Source: Vulcanimicrobiota bacterium
GTDB taxonomy: Bacteria > Vulcanimicrobiota > Vulcanimicrobiia > Vulcanimicrobiales > Vulcanimicrobiaceae
Reading direction: 5' to 3'
Assembly (NCBI GenBank): GCA_013043945.1
Contig: JABEUW010000250.1
Location: forward strand, 1-7,149
Length of the DNA: 7,149 bases
Shown: one piece after another, positions 1-6,519 of the stretch
How positions within the stretch are numbered: the stretch's first letter is position 1
How the letters are laid out: each line of letters opens with the position of its first letter
The notes under the pieces: generated by a model
Told to the model about the DNA's origin: nothing
The model's input: the letters and a program-made list of their open reading frames with translations, nothing else
Database searches by the model: none
Translations under genes and position numbers: made by a program

Positions 1-2073
1 ATCGCGAACCGAGGTATGCGGAAGATTGAGTTGGAGGCTCTGCCACTGCGCTCCGTCGTCGAACGAAACCTCGACGCCGTTCTCGGTGCCGGCGTAGAGC
101 AGGCCCGGGCGTTTGTTATCTTCGCGGACGGCATCGACTGGCTGCATCGGCAACCCCGCGACCACGAGTCTCCAGTGTTTGCCGTAGTCGTGCGTGACGT
201 ACACGTACGGGTGCATATCGTTGAGACGGAAACGTGTCACCGCAAGGTAGGCGGTCGCATCGTTAAAGCGGCCGGCATCGATCTGCGATCCCTTGCTCCA
301 CGGCGTCATCCCCTTCGGCGTGACGTTTGTCCAGTGCGCGCCGCCGTCACGCGTCAGCCAGACGCGCCCGTCGTCGGTCCCTGCCCAAATCGTTCCGATG
401 CTGCGATACGAAGGAGCAATGGCATAGACGACGCCACGTTGGGCATTCTGCGCGTTGACTTGGCTGCGAAACGATCCGAGCGTCGCCGGTACGACGAGGT
501 GCCGATAGGCAAGATCGGGAGAGATGCGCGTCCAGCTACGCCCTTCGTTCTCGCTGCGGTACACGAAATCGCTGCCGTAATAAAGGATGTGTTTATCGAA
601 ATGATTGAACGCGATCGGTGCGGTGCGGTCGAAGCGATCGCGCGGATGCAAGTTGGGGCCATAGGGCAGCACGTCGGGCGAGACTTCGAGCACCTGCCCC
701 GTGCGCGAATCGAAGCGTTCGAGTTTTCCGCCGAAGAAACGATGCGGGTGCAACGGGTCGGGAACGACGTAGCCGTACTCCTGCGCGCCTGCCGTCATCC
801 AGTCGCGCATCGTGATCTCGCCCCACGGGCCGTAACTGCGCACGCATGCCGAACCCGATTCTTGCTGCCCGCCGCAGACCCAGTACGGGTAGCCCGCGCT
901 GACGTTGACGTGGTACATCTCCGCGGTCGGTTGGTTGTACCACGAACTCCAGGTGTTGCCGCCGTCGACCGAGACCGTCGCGCCTTGGTCGGCACCGAGA
1001 ATGATATGCGACGGGTCGGCCGGATCGACCCAGACGGTATGGTAATCGTCGCCGCCGGGAGCGCCCTTCATCGCCGTCCAGCTTTTGCCGCCGTCGTACG
1101 AACGCCAGGTTGAAGTGTTCACCGAATAGACGATATTCGCGTTGCGCGGGTCGACCGCCATCTCGGCGAAATCTTCGGTCCGTCCGCAGACGCGATTCTC
1201 CGCATCGGTGAGCCGCCAACTCGCGCCGGCGTTATCGGAGCGATAGATGCCGCACGCATTCCCGCGTGCAACCACGGCATAGAGACGCTTGGGATTCGAC
1301 GGTGCAATCGCGATGCCGATTCTTCCGACGCGCTTCGGAAGCCCGTCGGTGAGTTTCGTCCACGTCGTTCCCCCATCGGTCGATTTAAAAAGACCGTCCT
1401 GGTGCGGATGTTCGTAGACCGCTTGCAGCATCCACGGGCCGTTGCGCGATGCCCAGAGCGCGGCGTAGACGATCTGCGGATCGCTCGGATCGATGCGGAC
1501 GTCGACCGCGCCGAGATCGGGCCCGCCGCCGAGCACGCGCGTGAAATGCGCGCCGCCGTCGGTACTGCGATAGAGGCCGCGCTGGGCGTTGGGGCCGTAC
1601 GGGTGGCCGAGCACGGCGACGAACAGACGGTCCGGATTGCGCGGGTCGACGGCGATATGTTGAATCTGCTGTCCCGAACGTAGGCCGAGGTGCTGCCACG
1701 TTTTCCCCGCATCGTTCGAACGGTAGATGCCGTTGCCGACGGCGAGATCGGGGCGGCGCAAACCCTCGCCGCTGCCGACGTAGAGAATATTTGGGTCGCT
1801 CGGTGCGACGGCAAGCGCGCCGACCGAACCGCTCGATTCACCATCGAAGATCGGCGTCCACGTGCGCGCCGCGTTCGTTGTTTTCCACACACCACCGTTG
1901 ACCGAGGCCATATAGAACGTATTGGGTTGCTGTCGCACGCCGCTGACCGCCACCGTTCGTCCGCCCCGCAAGGGGCCGATAAAGCGCCAATGCAGCGCCG
2001 GAAGCGGCATCGGCGATGCCGCGATCCACGCGAATGCAAACAACGGCGAGAGCAACGAAAGGTAGCGGCGCAT
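1..2073 (-). CDS. Secreted VPS10/BNR (Asp-box) beta-propeller repeat protein, C-terminus beyond window
   Basis: The frame opens at an ATG at 2071-2073 and stays open to base 1, giving 691 codons without a stop, so the gene is cut by the left edge. Residues 1-26 form a signal peptide: basic MRRY, then a hydrophobic stretch ending near SPMPLPA. I count eleven Asp boxes of the S/T-x-D-x-G-x-x-W type, near residues 66, 119, 170, 231, 279, 325, 368, 507, 574, 627 and 670; those at 66, 279 and 507 are degenerate. Between them lie VDPxxP-type strands, the sortilin/sialidase/photosystem-assembly propeller pattern. Around 398-408 a GGQQESGS segment, and later GTDDGRVW (565-572) and AGTENGVEVSFDDG (661-674), match conserved positions of large bacterial proteins annotated as VPS10 domain-containing or glycosyl hydrolase. 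These are about 950-1050 residues long, so roughly 250-350 residues are missing here. No catalytic function is established, and sialidase activity should not be assumed. Four cysteines (274, 296, 400, 410) could form disulfides outside the cytoplasm. It lies 42 bp downstream of ykgJ on the same strand. Confidence 0.9.
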   Translation of the reverse strand, partial: MRRYLSLLSPLFAFAWIAASPMPLPALHWRFIGPLRGGRTVAVSGVRQQPNTFYMASVNGGVWKTTNAARTWTPIFDGESSGSVGALAVAPSDPNILYVGSGEGLRRPDLAVGNGIYRSNDAGKTWQHLGLRSGQQIQHIAVDPRNPDRLFVAVLGHPYGPNAQRGLYRSTDGGAHFTRVLGGGPDLGAVDVRIDPSDPQIVYAALWASRNGPWMLQAVYEHPHQDGLFKSTDGGTTWTKLTDGLPKRVGRIGIAIAPSNPKRLYAVVARGNACGIYRSDNAGASWRLTDAENRVCGRTEDFAEMAVDPRNANIVYSVNTSTWRSYDGGKSWTAMKGAPGGDDYHTVWVDPADPSHIILGADQGATVSVDGGNTWSSWYNQPTAEMYHVNVSAGYPYWVCGGQQESGSACVRSYGPWGEITMRDWMTAGAQEYGYVVPDPLHPHRFFGGKLERFDSRTGQVLEVSPDVLPYGPNLHPRDRFDRTAPIAFNHFDKHILYYGSDFVYRSENEGRSWTRISPDLAYRHLVVPATLGSFRSQVNAQNAQRGVVYAIAPSYRSIGTIWAGTDDGRVWLTRDGGAHWTNVTPKGMTPWSKGSQIDAGRFNDATAYLAVTRFRLNDMHPYVYVTHDYGKHWRLVVAGLPMQPVDAVREDNKRPGLLYAGTENGVEVSFDDGAQWQSLQLNLPHTSVRD

Positions 2074-2082
2074 AGTCTCGGT

Positions 2083-2088
2083 CTCCTT
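2083..2088 (-). promoter_or_regulatory. Ribosome binding site of the beta-propeller gene
   Basis: AAGGAG on the minus strand ends 9 nt before the ATG at 2073. It fixes that start and places translation initiation in the 42-bp gap after the YkgJ stop codon. Confidence 0.75.
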
Positions 2089-2115
2089 GCGAGCGTTCGG
2101 TATGGTACGTTGCGG

Positions 2116-2793
2116 TTAGCGGCGCGAGCGGCGTGCGGTACGCTTTTTCGGTTGAAACGGCGTTCCAGGTTCGAATTTCGAACGTCGCGAGATCATGTCG
2201 TCGACATCTTCGCAGCCGATCGGCGAAAACTCGCGACAGTCGCCGGGGCGACCTTCGTAGACGCCGCAGTAAAAGCGGCCGCTCTTCGTTCCCTTGAGGA
2301 AGACGCAGCGGTCGGCGACATCCTCGGTGACTTTCCGAACCCAGCCGAGATGATAGCCGTCGGCGGAGCGACGTTCGATGATGTATTCGCTCATCACGTC
2401 GGCAAAACTCATATCGAGATGTTCGGCGAGCCGTTCGACGTCGGCCTTCGTAACGAAGGGTTCGTAGCCGCTGCAACACTCCGCGCAACCCGGCGGGCAG
2501 GCAATGTTTTCGGGCATATCCTTGAGGTGTTTGCGCGCGAGATCGATAACGCCGGCGATCGCGCGGACGAAGGCCGCATCGTCGTTATATTTGTAGACCC
2601 ATTCACGTTTTACGATTTCGTTCGCGTTATAATAGCGCGTCGTGCGTTCGTCGAATTCGACGGTGATATGCTCCTCGTCGATCTCGATTTTGGTTACGTG
2701 CTCCATCGGGCGCGTATCGAGCATCTCGGGGTGCGTCGGTTGCCCCGTTTCCTTGGTATAAGCACGCAAGCGCGTGAGATCGATCGTTTCCAT
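2116..2793 (-). CDS. YkgJ family cysteine cluster protein
   Basis: 225 residues from ATG 2793 to TAA 2116-2118. The YkgJ/CxxCxxCC domain (PF03692 type) is seen as CPPGCAECC (C99, C103, C106, C107), followed by C163, C176, C186 (YCGVYEGRPGDCREF) and C194. These eight cysteines are suited to binding a metal or Fe-S cluster. The family is widespread, and its biochemical role is largely unproven. The first 95 residues are charged, lack cysteine, and carry a tyrosine/asparagine-rich middle (RYYNANEIVKREWVYKYN). The last 12 residues are strongly basic. No signal peptide is seen, so it is probably cytoplasmic. The reading frame is open further upstream, with other ATGs at 2859 and 2916. The 2793 start is preferred because translation from the others would run into the divergent ROK gene and add a proline/glutamine-rich, non-conserved stretch. 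No clear Shine-Dalgarno precedes 2793. It is likely cotranscribed with the downstream beta-propeller gene. Confidence 0.88.
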   Translation of the reverse strand: METIDLTRLRAYTKETGQPTHPEMLDTRPMEHVTKIEIDEEHITVEFDERTTRYYNANEIVKREWVYKYNDDAAFVRAIAGVIDLARKHLKDMPENIACPPGCAECCSGYEPFVTKADVERLAEHLDMSFADVMSEYIIERRSADGYHLGWVRKVTEDVADRCVFLKGTKSGRFYCGVYEGRPGDCREFSPIGCEDVDDMISRRSKFEPGTPFQPKKRTARRSRR

Positions 2794-2857
2794 CCGGTGG
2801 TGATTCGACCAGCCCGGCGGGGGTGGCCTTTGCCGTTGCTGAATACTCGCCGAAGCC
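2794..2857. promoter_or_regulatory. Divergent intergenic region between ykgJ-like gene and ROK kinase
   Basis: This 64-bp gap separates two head-to-head starts and must hold, or lie beside, the promoters for both transcription units unless these sit inside the opposing coding regions. I see no well-spaced -35/-10 pair on either strand, and no Shine-Dalgarno sequence before either ATG. There is no obvious long palindrome for an operator. The call rests on gene arrangement only. Confidence 0.35.
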
Positions 2858-3811
2858 ATGAGAACTGCAATCGGTATCGATCTGGGCGGGTCCCATGTGA
2901 CCGCCGCCGTTATCACCGACGACGGCGTGATTCACAGCCAGCACGAACGCGATCTGAGCGATCTCACGTTCGACCGCGTCGTTGCGGTCGTGCTCGAGGT
3001 TGCGAGCGCGGCGAAGAATGCGGCACCCGGGAAGGTGGAGGTGATCGGCATCGGCTCGCCGGGGAACGTCGATCTACATGACGGTTCGGTGCGCTACAGC
3101 CCCAACTTCGGCTGGATGGGCGTGCCGCTGGGGAAACGGCTGCGCGATGGGCTCGGTATGCAAGTTTTTGTCGGGAACGACGCGCGCTGTGCGACCCTGG
3201 GCGAATATCATTTCGGAACCGGGAAGGGCGCGAGCGATTTCGTCATGCTGACGTTGGGCACGGGGATCGGCGGCGGCATCGTTTCCGACGGCGAGCTCCT
3301 CCTCGGGCACGGCTTCGCCGCCGGCGAGATCGGGCACCACCAAATTCGCCCGGAGACCGGTTTCATCTGCGGCTGCGGCAAGATCGGGTGTATGGAAGCG
3401 CAAGCCTCCGGAACGGGACTGATACGGCACGCGATGGCGGTCGCACCCTCATTTCCGCGCAGCTTCCTGCTCGACCCCGATAAGGGAAAACTCGGCTCGA
3501 AAAAAATTCGCAAGGCCGCACAGGCCGGCGATCTCCATGCACTGGCTGCCTGGAAGAATTATACAAGCGACCTCGCGCTTGGATTGTCGAATGTGATTGC
3601 TTTTACCAATCCCGAACTCATCGCACTCGGCGGCGGCGTTGCGAGCGCCGGCGATTATATGCTCGATGCTATCCGTGCGCGCGTGGACGAACTCACGACG
3701 ATGGCGCCGAAAGGAACGACCCGTATCGAAATCGCACGACTCGGGAACGATGCCGGGCAGGTCGGCGCGGCGATGATGGCTTTTCAGGGAGGACTCGATA
3801 AACATGGATAA
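2858..3811 (+). CDS. ROK family sugar kinase (glucokinase-like)
   Basis: 317 residues, the usual ROK kinase length. It starts with the phosphate-binding loop IGIDLGGSH (5-13). GIGSPGN (64-70) is the sugar-site strand, and GNDARCATLGE (107-116) carries the catalytic Asp108. LGTGIGGG (133-140) is the second nucleotide-binding loop. GEIGHH (156-161), then CGCGKIGCME (171-180), give the ROK zinc site (a histidine of GHH plus C171, C173, C178). LGGGV (257-261) is near the adenosine site. There is no N-terminal helix-turn-helix, so it is an enzyme and not a ROK repressor. The likely reaction is ATP-dependent 6-phosphorylation of glucose or a related sugar in the cytoplasm; glucose versus N-acetylmannosamine, fructose or allose cannot be decided from sequence. 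The start at 2858 gives the canonical N-terminus but lacks a Shine-Dalgarno. It is the first gene of an overlapping operon and shares its last 8 bases with the hydrolase gene. Confidence 0.93.
   Translation: MRTAIGIDLGGSHVTAAVITDDGVIHSQHERDLSDLTFDRVVAVVLEVASAAKNAAPGKVEVIGIGSPGNVDLHDGSVRYSPNFGWMGVPLGKRLRDGLGMQVFVGNDARCATLGEYHFGTGKGASDFVMLTLGTGIGGGIVSDGELLLGHGFAAGEIGHHQIRPETGFICGCGKIGCMEAQASGTGLIRHAMAVAPSFPRSFLLDPDKGKLGSKKIRKAAQAGDLHALAAWKNYTSDLALGLSNVIAFTNPELIALGGGVASAGDYMLDAIRARVDELTTMAPKGTTRIEIARLGNDAGQVGAAMMAFQGGLDKHG
3787..3793 (+). promoter_or_regulatory. Ribosome binding site of the dienelactone hydrolase gene
   Basis: GGGAGGA lies inside the 3' end of the ROK gene, 10 nt before the ATG at 3804. 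It supports that start and translational coupling across the 8-nt overlap. Confidence 0.75.
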
Positions 3812-4520
3812 TCTTCACGGCGCATTTATCACCTATGGCGAGCGTCGAGCGTACGTCGCACTTCCTGAATCTCCGGGGCCGCACCGCGCGGTATTGCTTT
3901 ACATGGAGGCGTTCGGCGTCAATAATTATATCGCCACCGAATGCGATCGCCTCGCACGCTCCGGGTTTCTTGCGATCGCACCCGATTTCTACGACGGGCG
4001 GACGTTCGAGTACAACGATTTCGAAAACATTCGGCCGATGTTGCAAGGGCGCAGCGACGCCGATTGGCTCGGGTATATTCGCGGCGCAATCGGTTGGCTC
4101 GACGCGCGTCACGATGTCCTGAAAGCTCCGTTGGGAGCGCTTGGCTTTTGCATGGGTGGTCGGCTCGCATTTTTGAGCGCTTTAGAGTTTCCCGAGCGGA
4201 TCGGTGCCGCAGTTGCATTTTACGGAGGCGGGATCGCCCCCGACGAACCGAGTCTCGGTCGCCCGCCGCTGATCGCGCGCGCCGAGGAGTTGCGCGCACC
4301 GATCATGTTCCATTACGGTGCCGACGACGCGGGTATCACGCCCGTCGAACATGGCCGAATCGCGCAGACCCTCTCGGCGGCGAAGAAGAAGTTCTCGATG
4401 CACCTCTACCCCGATGCGGGGCACGGCTTTGCTTCGCGAGATCGCGATTCGTATCGCGGCGCGGTTGCGGAGGAGGCGTGGGGATGGTCGCTGGAGTTTC
4501 TACGCTCGGCTCTTCCGTGA
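3804..4520 (+). CDS. Dienelactone hydrolase family protein (alpha/beta hydrolase)
   Basis: 238 residues, typical for the family (carboxymethylenebutenolidase-like, PF01738). The nucleophile elbow is GFCMGG (114-119), with Cys116 in place of the serine of most alpha/beta hydrolases. The acid is in YGADD (171-175, Asp174 or Asp175) and the catalytic histidine in AGHGF (205-209, His207). MEAFGVN (34-40) supplies Glu35, equivalent to the glutamate that activates the cysteine in characterised dienelactone hydrolases. APDFYDG (59-65) is another family signature. The key residues are all present, so an active cytoplasmic hydrolase is expected. Classical members open dienelactone in chlorocatechol degradation, but no other gene of that pathway is in the window, so the natural substrate is open. 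It overlaps the ROK gene by 8 nt and its end overlaps the dehydrogenase start. Confidence 0.93.
   Translation: MDNLHGAFITYGERRAYVALPESPGPHRAVLLYMEAFGVNNYIATECDRLARSGFLAIAPDFYDGRTFEYNDFENIRPMLQGRSDADWLGYIRGAIGWLDARHDVLKAPLGALGFCMGGRLAFLSALEFPERIGAAVAFYGGGIAPDEPSLGRPPLIARAEELRAPIMFHYGADDAGITPVEHGRIAQTLSAAKKKFSMHLYPDAGHGFASRDRDSYRGAVAEEAWGWSLEFLRSALP
4469..4476 (+). promoter_or_regulatory. Ribosome binding site supporting the upstream start of the SDR gene
   Basis: GGAGGAGG lies 7 nt before the ATG at 4484, inside the 3' end of the hydrolase gene. It is the best argument for starting the dehydrogenase at 4484. The alternative GTG at 4517 has only a distant GGAG about 20 nt upstream. The same bases encode part of the hydrolase C-terminus (EEAWGW), so the match could be coincidental. 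Confidence 0.55.
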
Positions 4521-5287
4521 GTTCGCGCCCGCTCGCACTGGTTACCGGCGCCTCGAGTGGTATCGGGCTGGAGTTTGCCCGCATTCTCGCATCTGAAGGG
4601 TACGATTGCGCGCTCGTCGCGCGATCGCACGATCGCCTAGAGTTCATGGCCGCCGACCTGCGCGAAAAGCACGGGGTCGCGGCGACCTGCATCACCGCCG
4701 ACCTCACGCTCGACGGCAGCATCGACGAGGTCTTCGCAGCGGTTCCGCGCTGCGATCTCTTAGTCAATAATGCCGGCTTTGCAAATAACGGCCCATACGC
4801 GGAGTTGCCGGAGAACGATATCGCCGACGAGATTCGGCTCGACGTGCTCGCGCTCGCGCGCCTGACGCGCCGCTATCTTCCCGGAATGCTGGCGGCGCGC
4901 AGCGGCGGCATCATCAACGTGGCCTCGACGGCGGCGTTTCTTCCCGGGCCGTTCATGGCGACCTACTACGCGAGCAAGGCGTTCGTGCTCTCGCTCTCAG
5001 AGGCGCTCTGGGAGGAATCGCGCGGTAGCGGCGTCACCGTGAGCTGCCTCTGCCCCGGTGCGACGAAGACCGCGTTTTTCACGCGCGCGAAGATGGAGGG
5101 GACGCCCTTGCTCTCGATGCAGCCGCTCGCCGACGCAACGATGGTCGCACGCGCCGGCTACGAGGGATGGAAACGCGGAAAACGCGTCGTGATTCCCGGA
5201 GCGATGAACGCGGCACTCGCGTTCATGCCGAGGATTTCGCCGCGCGCGATGTTGTTGCGTGTATCACGCCGATTGGTCGAGCGATAA
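4484..5287 (+). CDS. Short-chain dehydrogenase/reductase (SDR), DltE-like group
   Basis: 267 residues from ATG 4484, or 256 from GTG 4517, which overlaps the hydrolase TGA as GTGA. Only the start is in doubt, and family N-termini are closer to the shorter form. Numbering from 4484: the dinucleotide loop is TGASSGIG (21-28); CALVARSHDRL (42-52), with Arg47 after the second strand, suggests NADP(H) preference; AADL/TADL (57-59, 71-73) and NNAG (95-98) follow. The active site is Ser148 (INVAST), Tyr161 and Lys165 in YYASK; CPGATKTAFF (190-199) is the usual post-catalytic loop. The position normally holding the tetrad asparagine is Asp120 (RLDVLAL). The closest resemblance is the COG0300 ketoreductase group, which oxidises or reduces alcohol/ketone groups of unknown specificity. 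The C-terminal tail is basic with a short hydrophobic patch (MNAALAF), perhaps peripheral to the membrane. It is the last gene of the operon and converges on the glycosyltransferase. Confidence 0.92.
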   Translation: MVAGVSTLGSSVSSRPLALVTGASSGIGLEFARILASEGYDCALVARSHDRLEFMAADLREKHGVAATCITADLTLDGSIDEVFAAVPRCDLLVNNAGFANNGPYAELPENDIADEIRLDVLALARLTRRYLPGMLAARSGGIINVASTAAFLPGPFMATYYASKAFVLSLSEALWEESRGSGVTVSCLCPGATKTAFFTRAKMEGTPLLSMQPLADATMVARAGYEGWKRGKRVVIPGAMNAALAFMPRISPRAMLLRVSRRLVER

Positions 5288-5314
5288 AGTCTGTCGCGCA
5301 GCGCAGGCGCCGTT

Positions 5315-5328
5315 CGCGTTAGAACGCG
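5315..5328. terminator. Small inverted repeat at the convergent gene ends
   Basis: CGCGTT and AACGCG are separated by AG, a 6-bp inverted repeat covering the stop codon of the glycosyltransferase gene (5319-5321) and lying 28 bases after the SDR stop. A hairpin here could end transcription from either side. The stem is short, the loop is tight and there is no T run on either strand, so a functional terminator is only a weak possibility. Confidence 0.2.
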
Positions 5329-6509
5329 GCGAGTTGGAGTTGCGGTGCGAAGGGAGAGTCGTCGGCGGGAATCGTGCCGTCGACCGCGATCTGCGAGATG
5401 AGCGCTGCGATGCGGCGCGATGATGCCTTCGGCGCAACCTCTTCCTGGCGAATGCGAATCTGCACGAGGCGTGCCGGATCGGCGATCATCCGCTGCACCG
5501 CGCCGACGACCTGCGCCGCGCCGTGGAGCGCGACTTCGCCGAGCCCGTTCTTGCGAACGAAATCGACGTTGCCGCGTTCTTGCCCCGGCACGTAATCGTA
5601 GACGACGACGGGGAGCTGTGCGGCGTTTGCTTCGGCGAGCGAGCCGGGACCGGCTTTGGTGACGAGCAGGTCGACCGCGCGGAAATACTCGGGAATCTGA
5701 TCGGTGAAGCCGAGCAGATGCATCGGCGTCGGGAGCGTCGGTGCGAGTTCGGCGAGCCGTTCGCGTAACGCTTCGTTCCGGCCGCAGACCACAACGAGCT
5801 CCACCGGCAAGCCGGCTTTCGCCAGCGCGATCGCAGTGGTCATCAATTTGCCGCCGCCCTCGCCGCCGGCCATTAACATCACGATCGAGGCATTCTGCGG
5901 CAGGCCGAGCTCTCTGCGCAACTCTTGCTTGGTGCCGACGACATCGTCGAACTTCGGATGAATCGGGTGCCCGAGCCAGCGAAGCCGTGCCGGGGAGACG
6001 CCGCGCGAGAGCGCGCGTAGGTAAACTTCGCGAGCGGGAACGACGATCGCATCGGCATCGGGGGTGAGCCACGATTCGTGAACCTTCCCGAGATCGGTGA
6101 TGACCGTCACGATAGGGATATGGTTGAGCCCGGCATCCGCGCGCGCGCGGAGCGCGGCGTGATTGAGCAGCGGATGCACCGAAACGATGACGTCGGGGCG
6201 ATATTCGAGGAAAAGATTGCGGAGCCGTTCGCGGTAGAGGGGCTCGCAGAATCGCACCAGTGCGCGGTAGCGCCGACGGCCATTGGTTGCGTAATAGAGC
6301 GCGCCGTAGACCGGGGGGGCATAGCGTAGAGCCATGCTGTACCCGAGTCCGAGCTGGGTTAACGGAAAAGCACAGTGCGCCGCGACGTCGTCGATGCGAT
6401 GAACGAATGAAGGATCCGTACGTTCGTCGAGCGCGGCGCAGATCGCGTTGCTCGCGCTGCGGTGCCCGCCGCCGGTATCCGAGATGAGAAAGAGTGCGCG
6501 CTTTACCAT
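5319..6509 (-). CDS. MGDG synthase/MurG-like family-28 glycosyltransferase
   Basis: 396 residues, two Rossmann-like halves. The N-terminal half opens with ALFLISDTGGGHRSAS (5-20), the diagnostic glycine-rich acceptor-side loop of monogalactosyldiacylglycerol-synthase-type enzymes. VSVHPLLN (109-116) and TDLGKVHESWLTPDAD (138-153) follow. The C-terminal donor-binding half has LMAGGEGGGKL (212-222), GFTDQIPEYF (267-276), TKAGPGSLAEA (284-294) and YDYVPGQERGN (304-314), matching the nucleotide-sugar site of GT28. It probably transfers a hexose from a UDP-sugar to diacylglycerol or another lipid at the inner membrane face. UDP-Glc and UDP-Gal cannot be told apart here. MurG itself is less likely because the GGGH and PGQE-GN signatures are of the glycolipid type. 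The frame is open far upstream, but the family N-terminus and GGGGAG place the start at 6509. It lies 10 nt behind the desaturase-family gene, almost certainly in one transcript. Confidence 0.92.
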   Translation of the reverse strand: MVKRALFLISDTGGGHRSASNAICAALDERTDPSFVHRIDDVAAHCAFPLTQLGLGYSMALRYAPPVYGALYYATNGRRRYRALVRFCEPLYRERLRNLFLEYRPDVIVSVHPLLNHAALRARADAGLNHIPIVTVITDLGKVHESWLTPDADAIVVPAREVYLRALSRGVSPARLRWLGHPIHPKFDDVVGTKQELRRELGLPQNASIVMLMAGGEGGGKLMTTAIALAKAGLPVELVVVCGRNEALRERLAELAPTLPTPMHLLGFTDQIPEYFRAVDLLVTKAGPGSLAEANAAQLPVVVYDYVPGQERGNVDFVRKNGLGEVALHGAAQVVGAVQRMIADPARLVQIRIRQEEVAPKASSRRIAALISQIAVDGTIPADDSPFAPQLQLAAF

Positions 6510-6512
6510 GTT

Positions 6513-6518
6513 CTCCCC
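6513..6518 (-). promoter_or_regulatory. Ribosome binding site of the glycosyltransferase gene
   Basis: GGGGAG on the minus strand sits 3 nt before the ATG at 6509, directly after the TAA of the upstream desaturase-family gene (6520-6522). Spacing is short, but it decides the start against upstream in-frame codons that overlap the neighbouring gene, and it suggests re-initiation coupling. Confidence 0.55.
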
Positions 6519-6519
6519 G

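Noticed and set aside
66..2012. Direct DNA repeats across the propeller gene
   Set aside because: The repetition is at protein level (Asp boxes), with diverged DNA. It does not indicate a mobile or CRISPR repeat.
593..2039. Minus-strand frames at 593-1219, 1119-2039 and 354-662 as separate genes or as fragments of a broken gene
   Set aside because: A single frame from 2073 to base 1 is uninterrupted and carries all the Asp boxes, so there is no frameshift or pseudogene; these are out-of-frame shadows.
2734..2762. TATAAG at 2757-2762 with TTGCCC upstream as a promoter for the ROK operon
   Set aside because: The spacing between the two elements is only 11 nt, and the site is inside ykgJ about 95 bp from the start. 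It is too weak to annotate.
16..3081. Long plus-strand frames at 16-1113 and 1690-3081
   Set aside because: They lie antisense to the propeller and YkgJ genes, are arginine-rich and lack any domain pattern. The high GC content with third-position bias keeps the opposite strand open.
3941..4483. Upstream extension of the SDR frame to an ATG at 3941
   Set aside because: This part overlaps the hydrolase gene in another frame and reads as arginine-rich noise. The recognisable SDR begins only after about 4517.
3804..4520. Chlorocatechol or aromatic degradation cluster around the dienelactone hydrolase
   Set aside because: No ring-cleavage dioxygenase, cycloisomerase or maleylacetate reductase is present. 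A ROK kinase and a generic SDR do not make that pathway.
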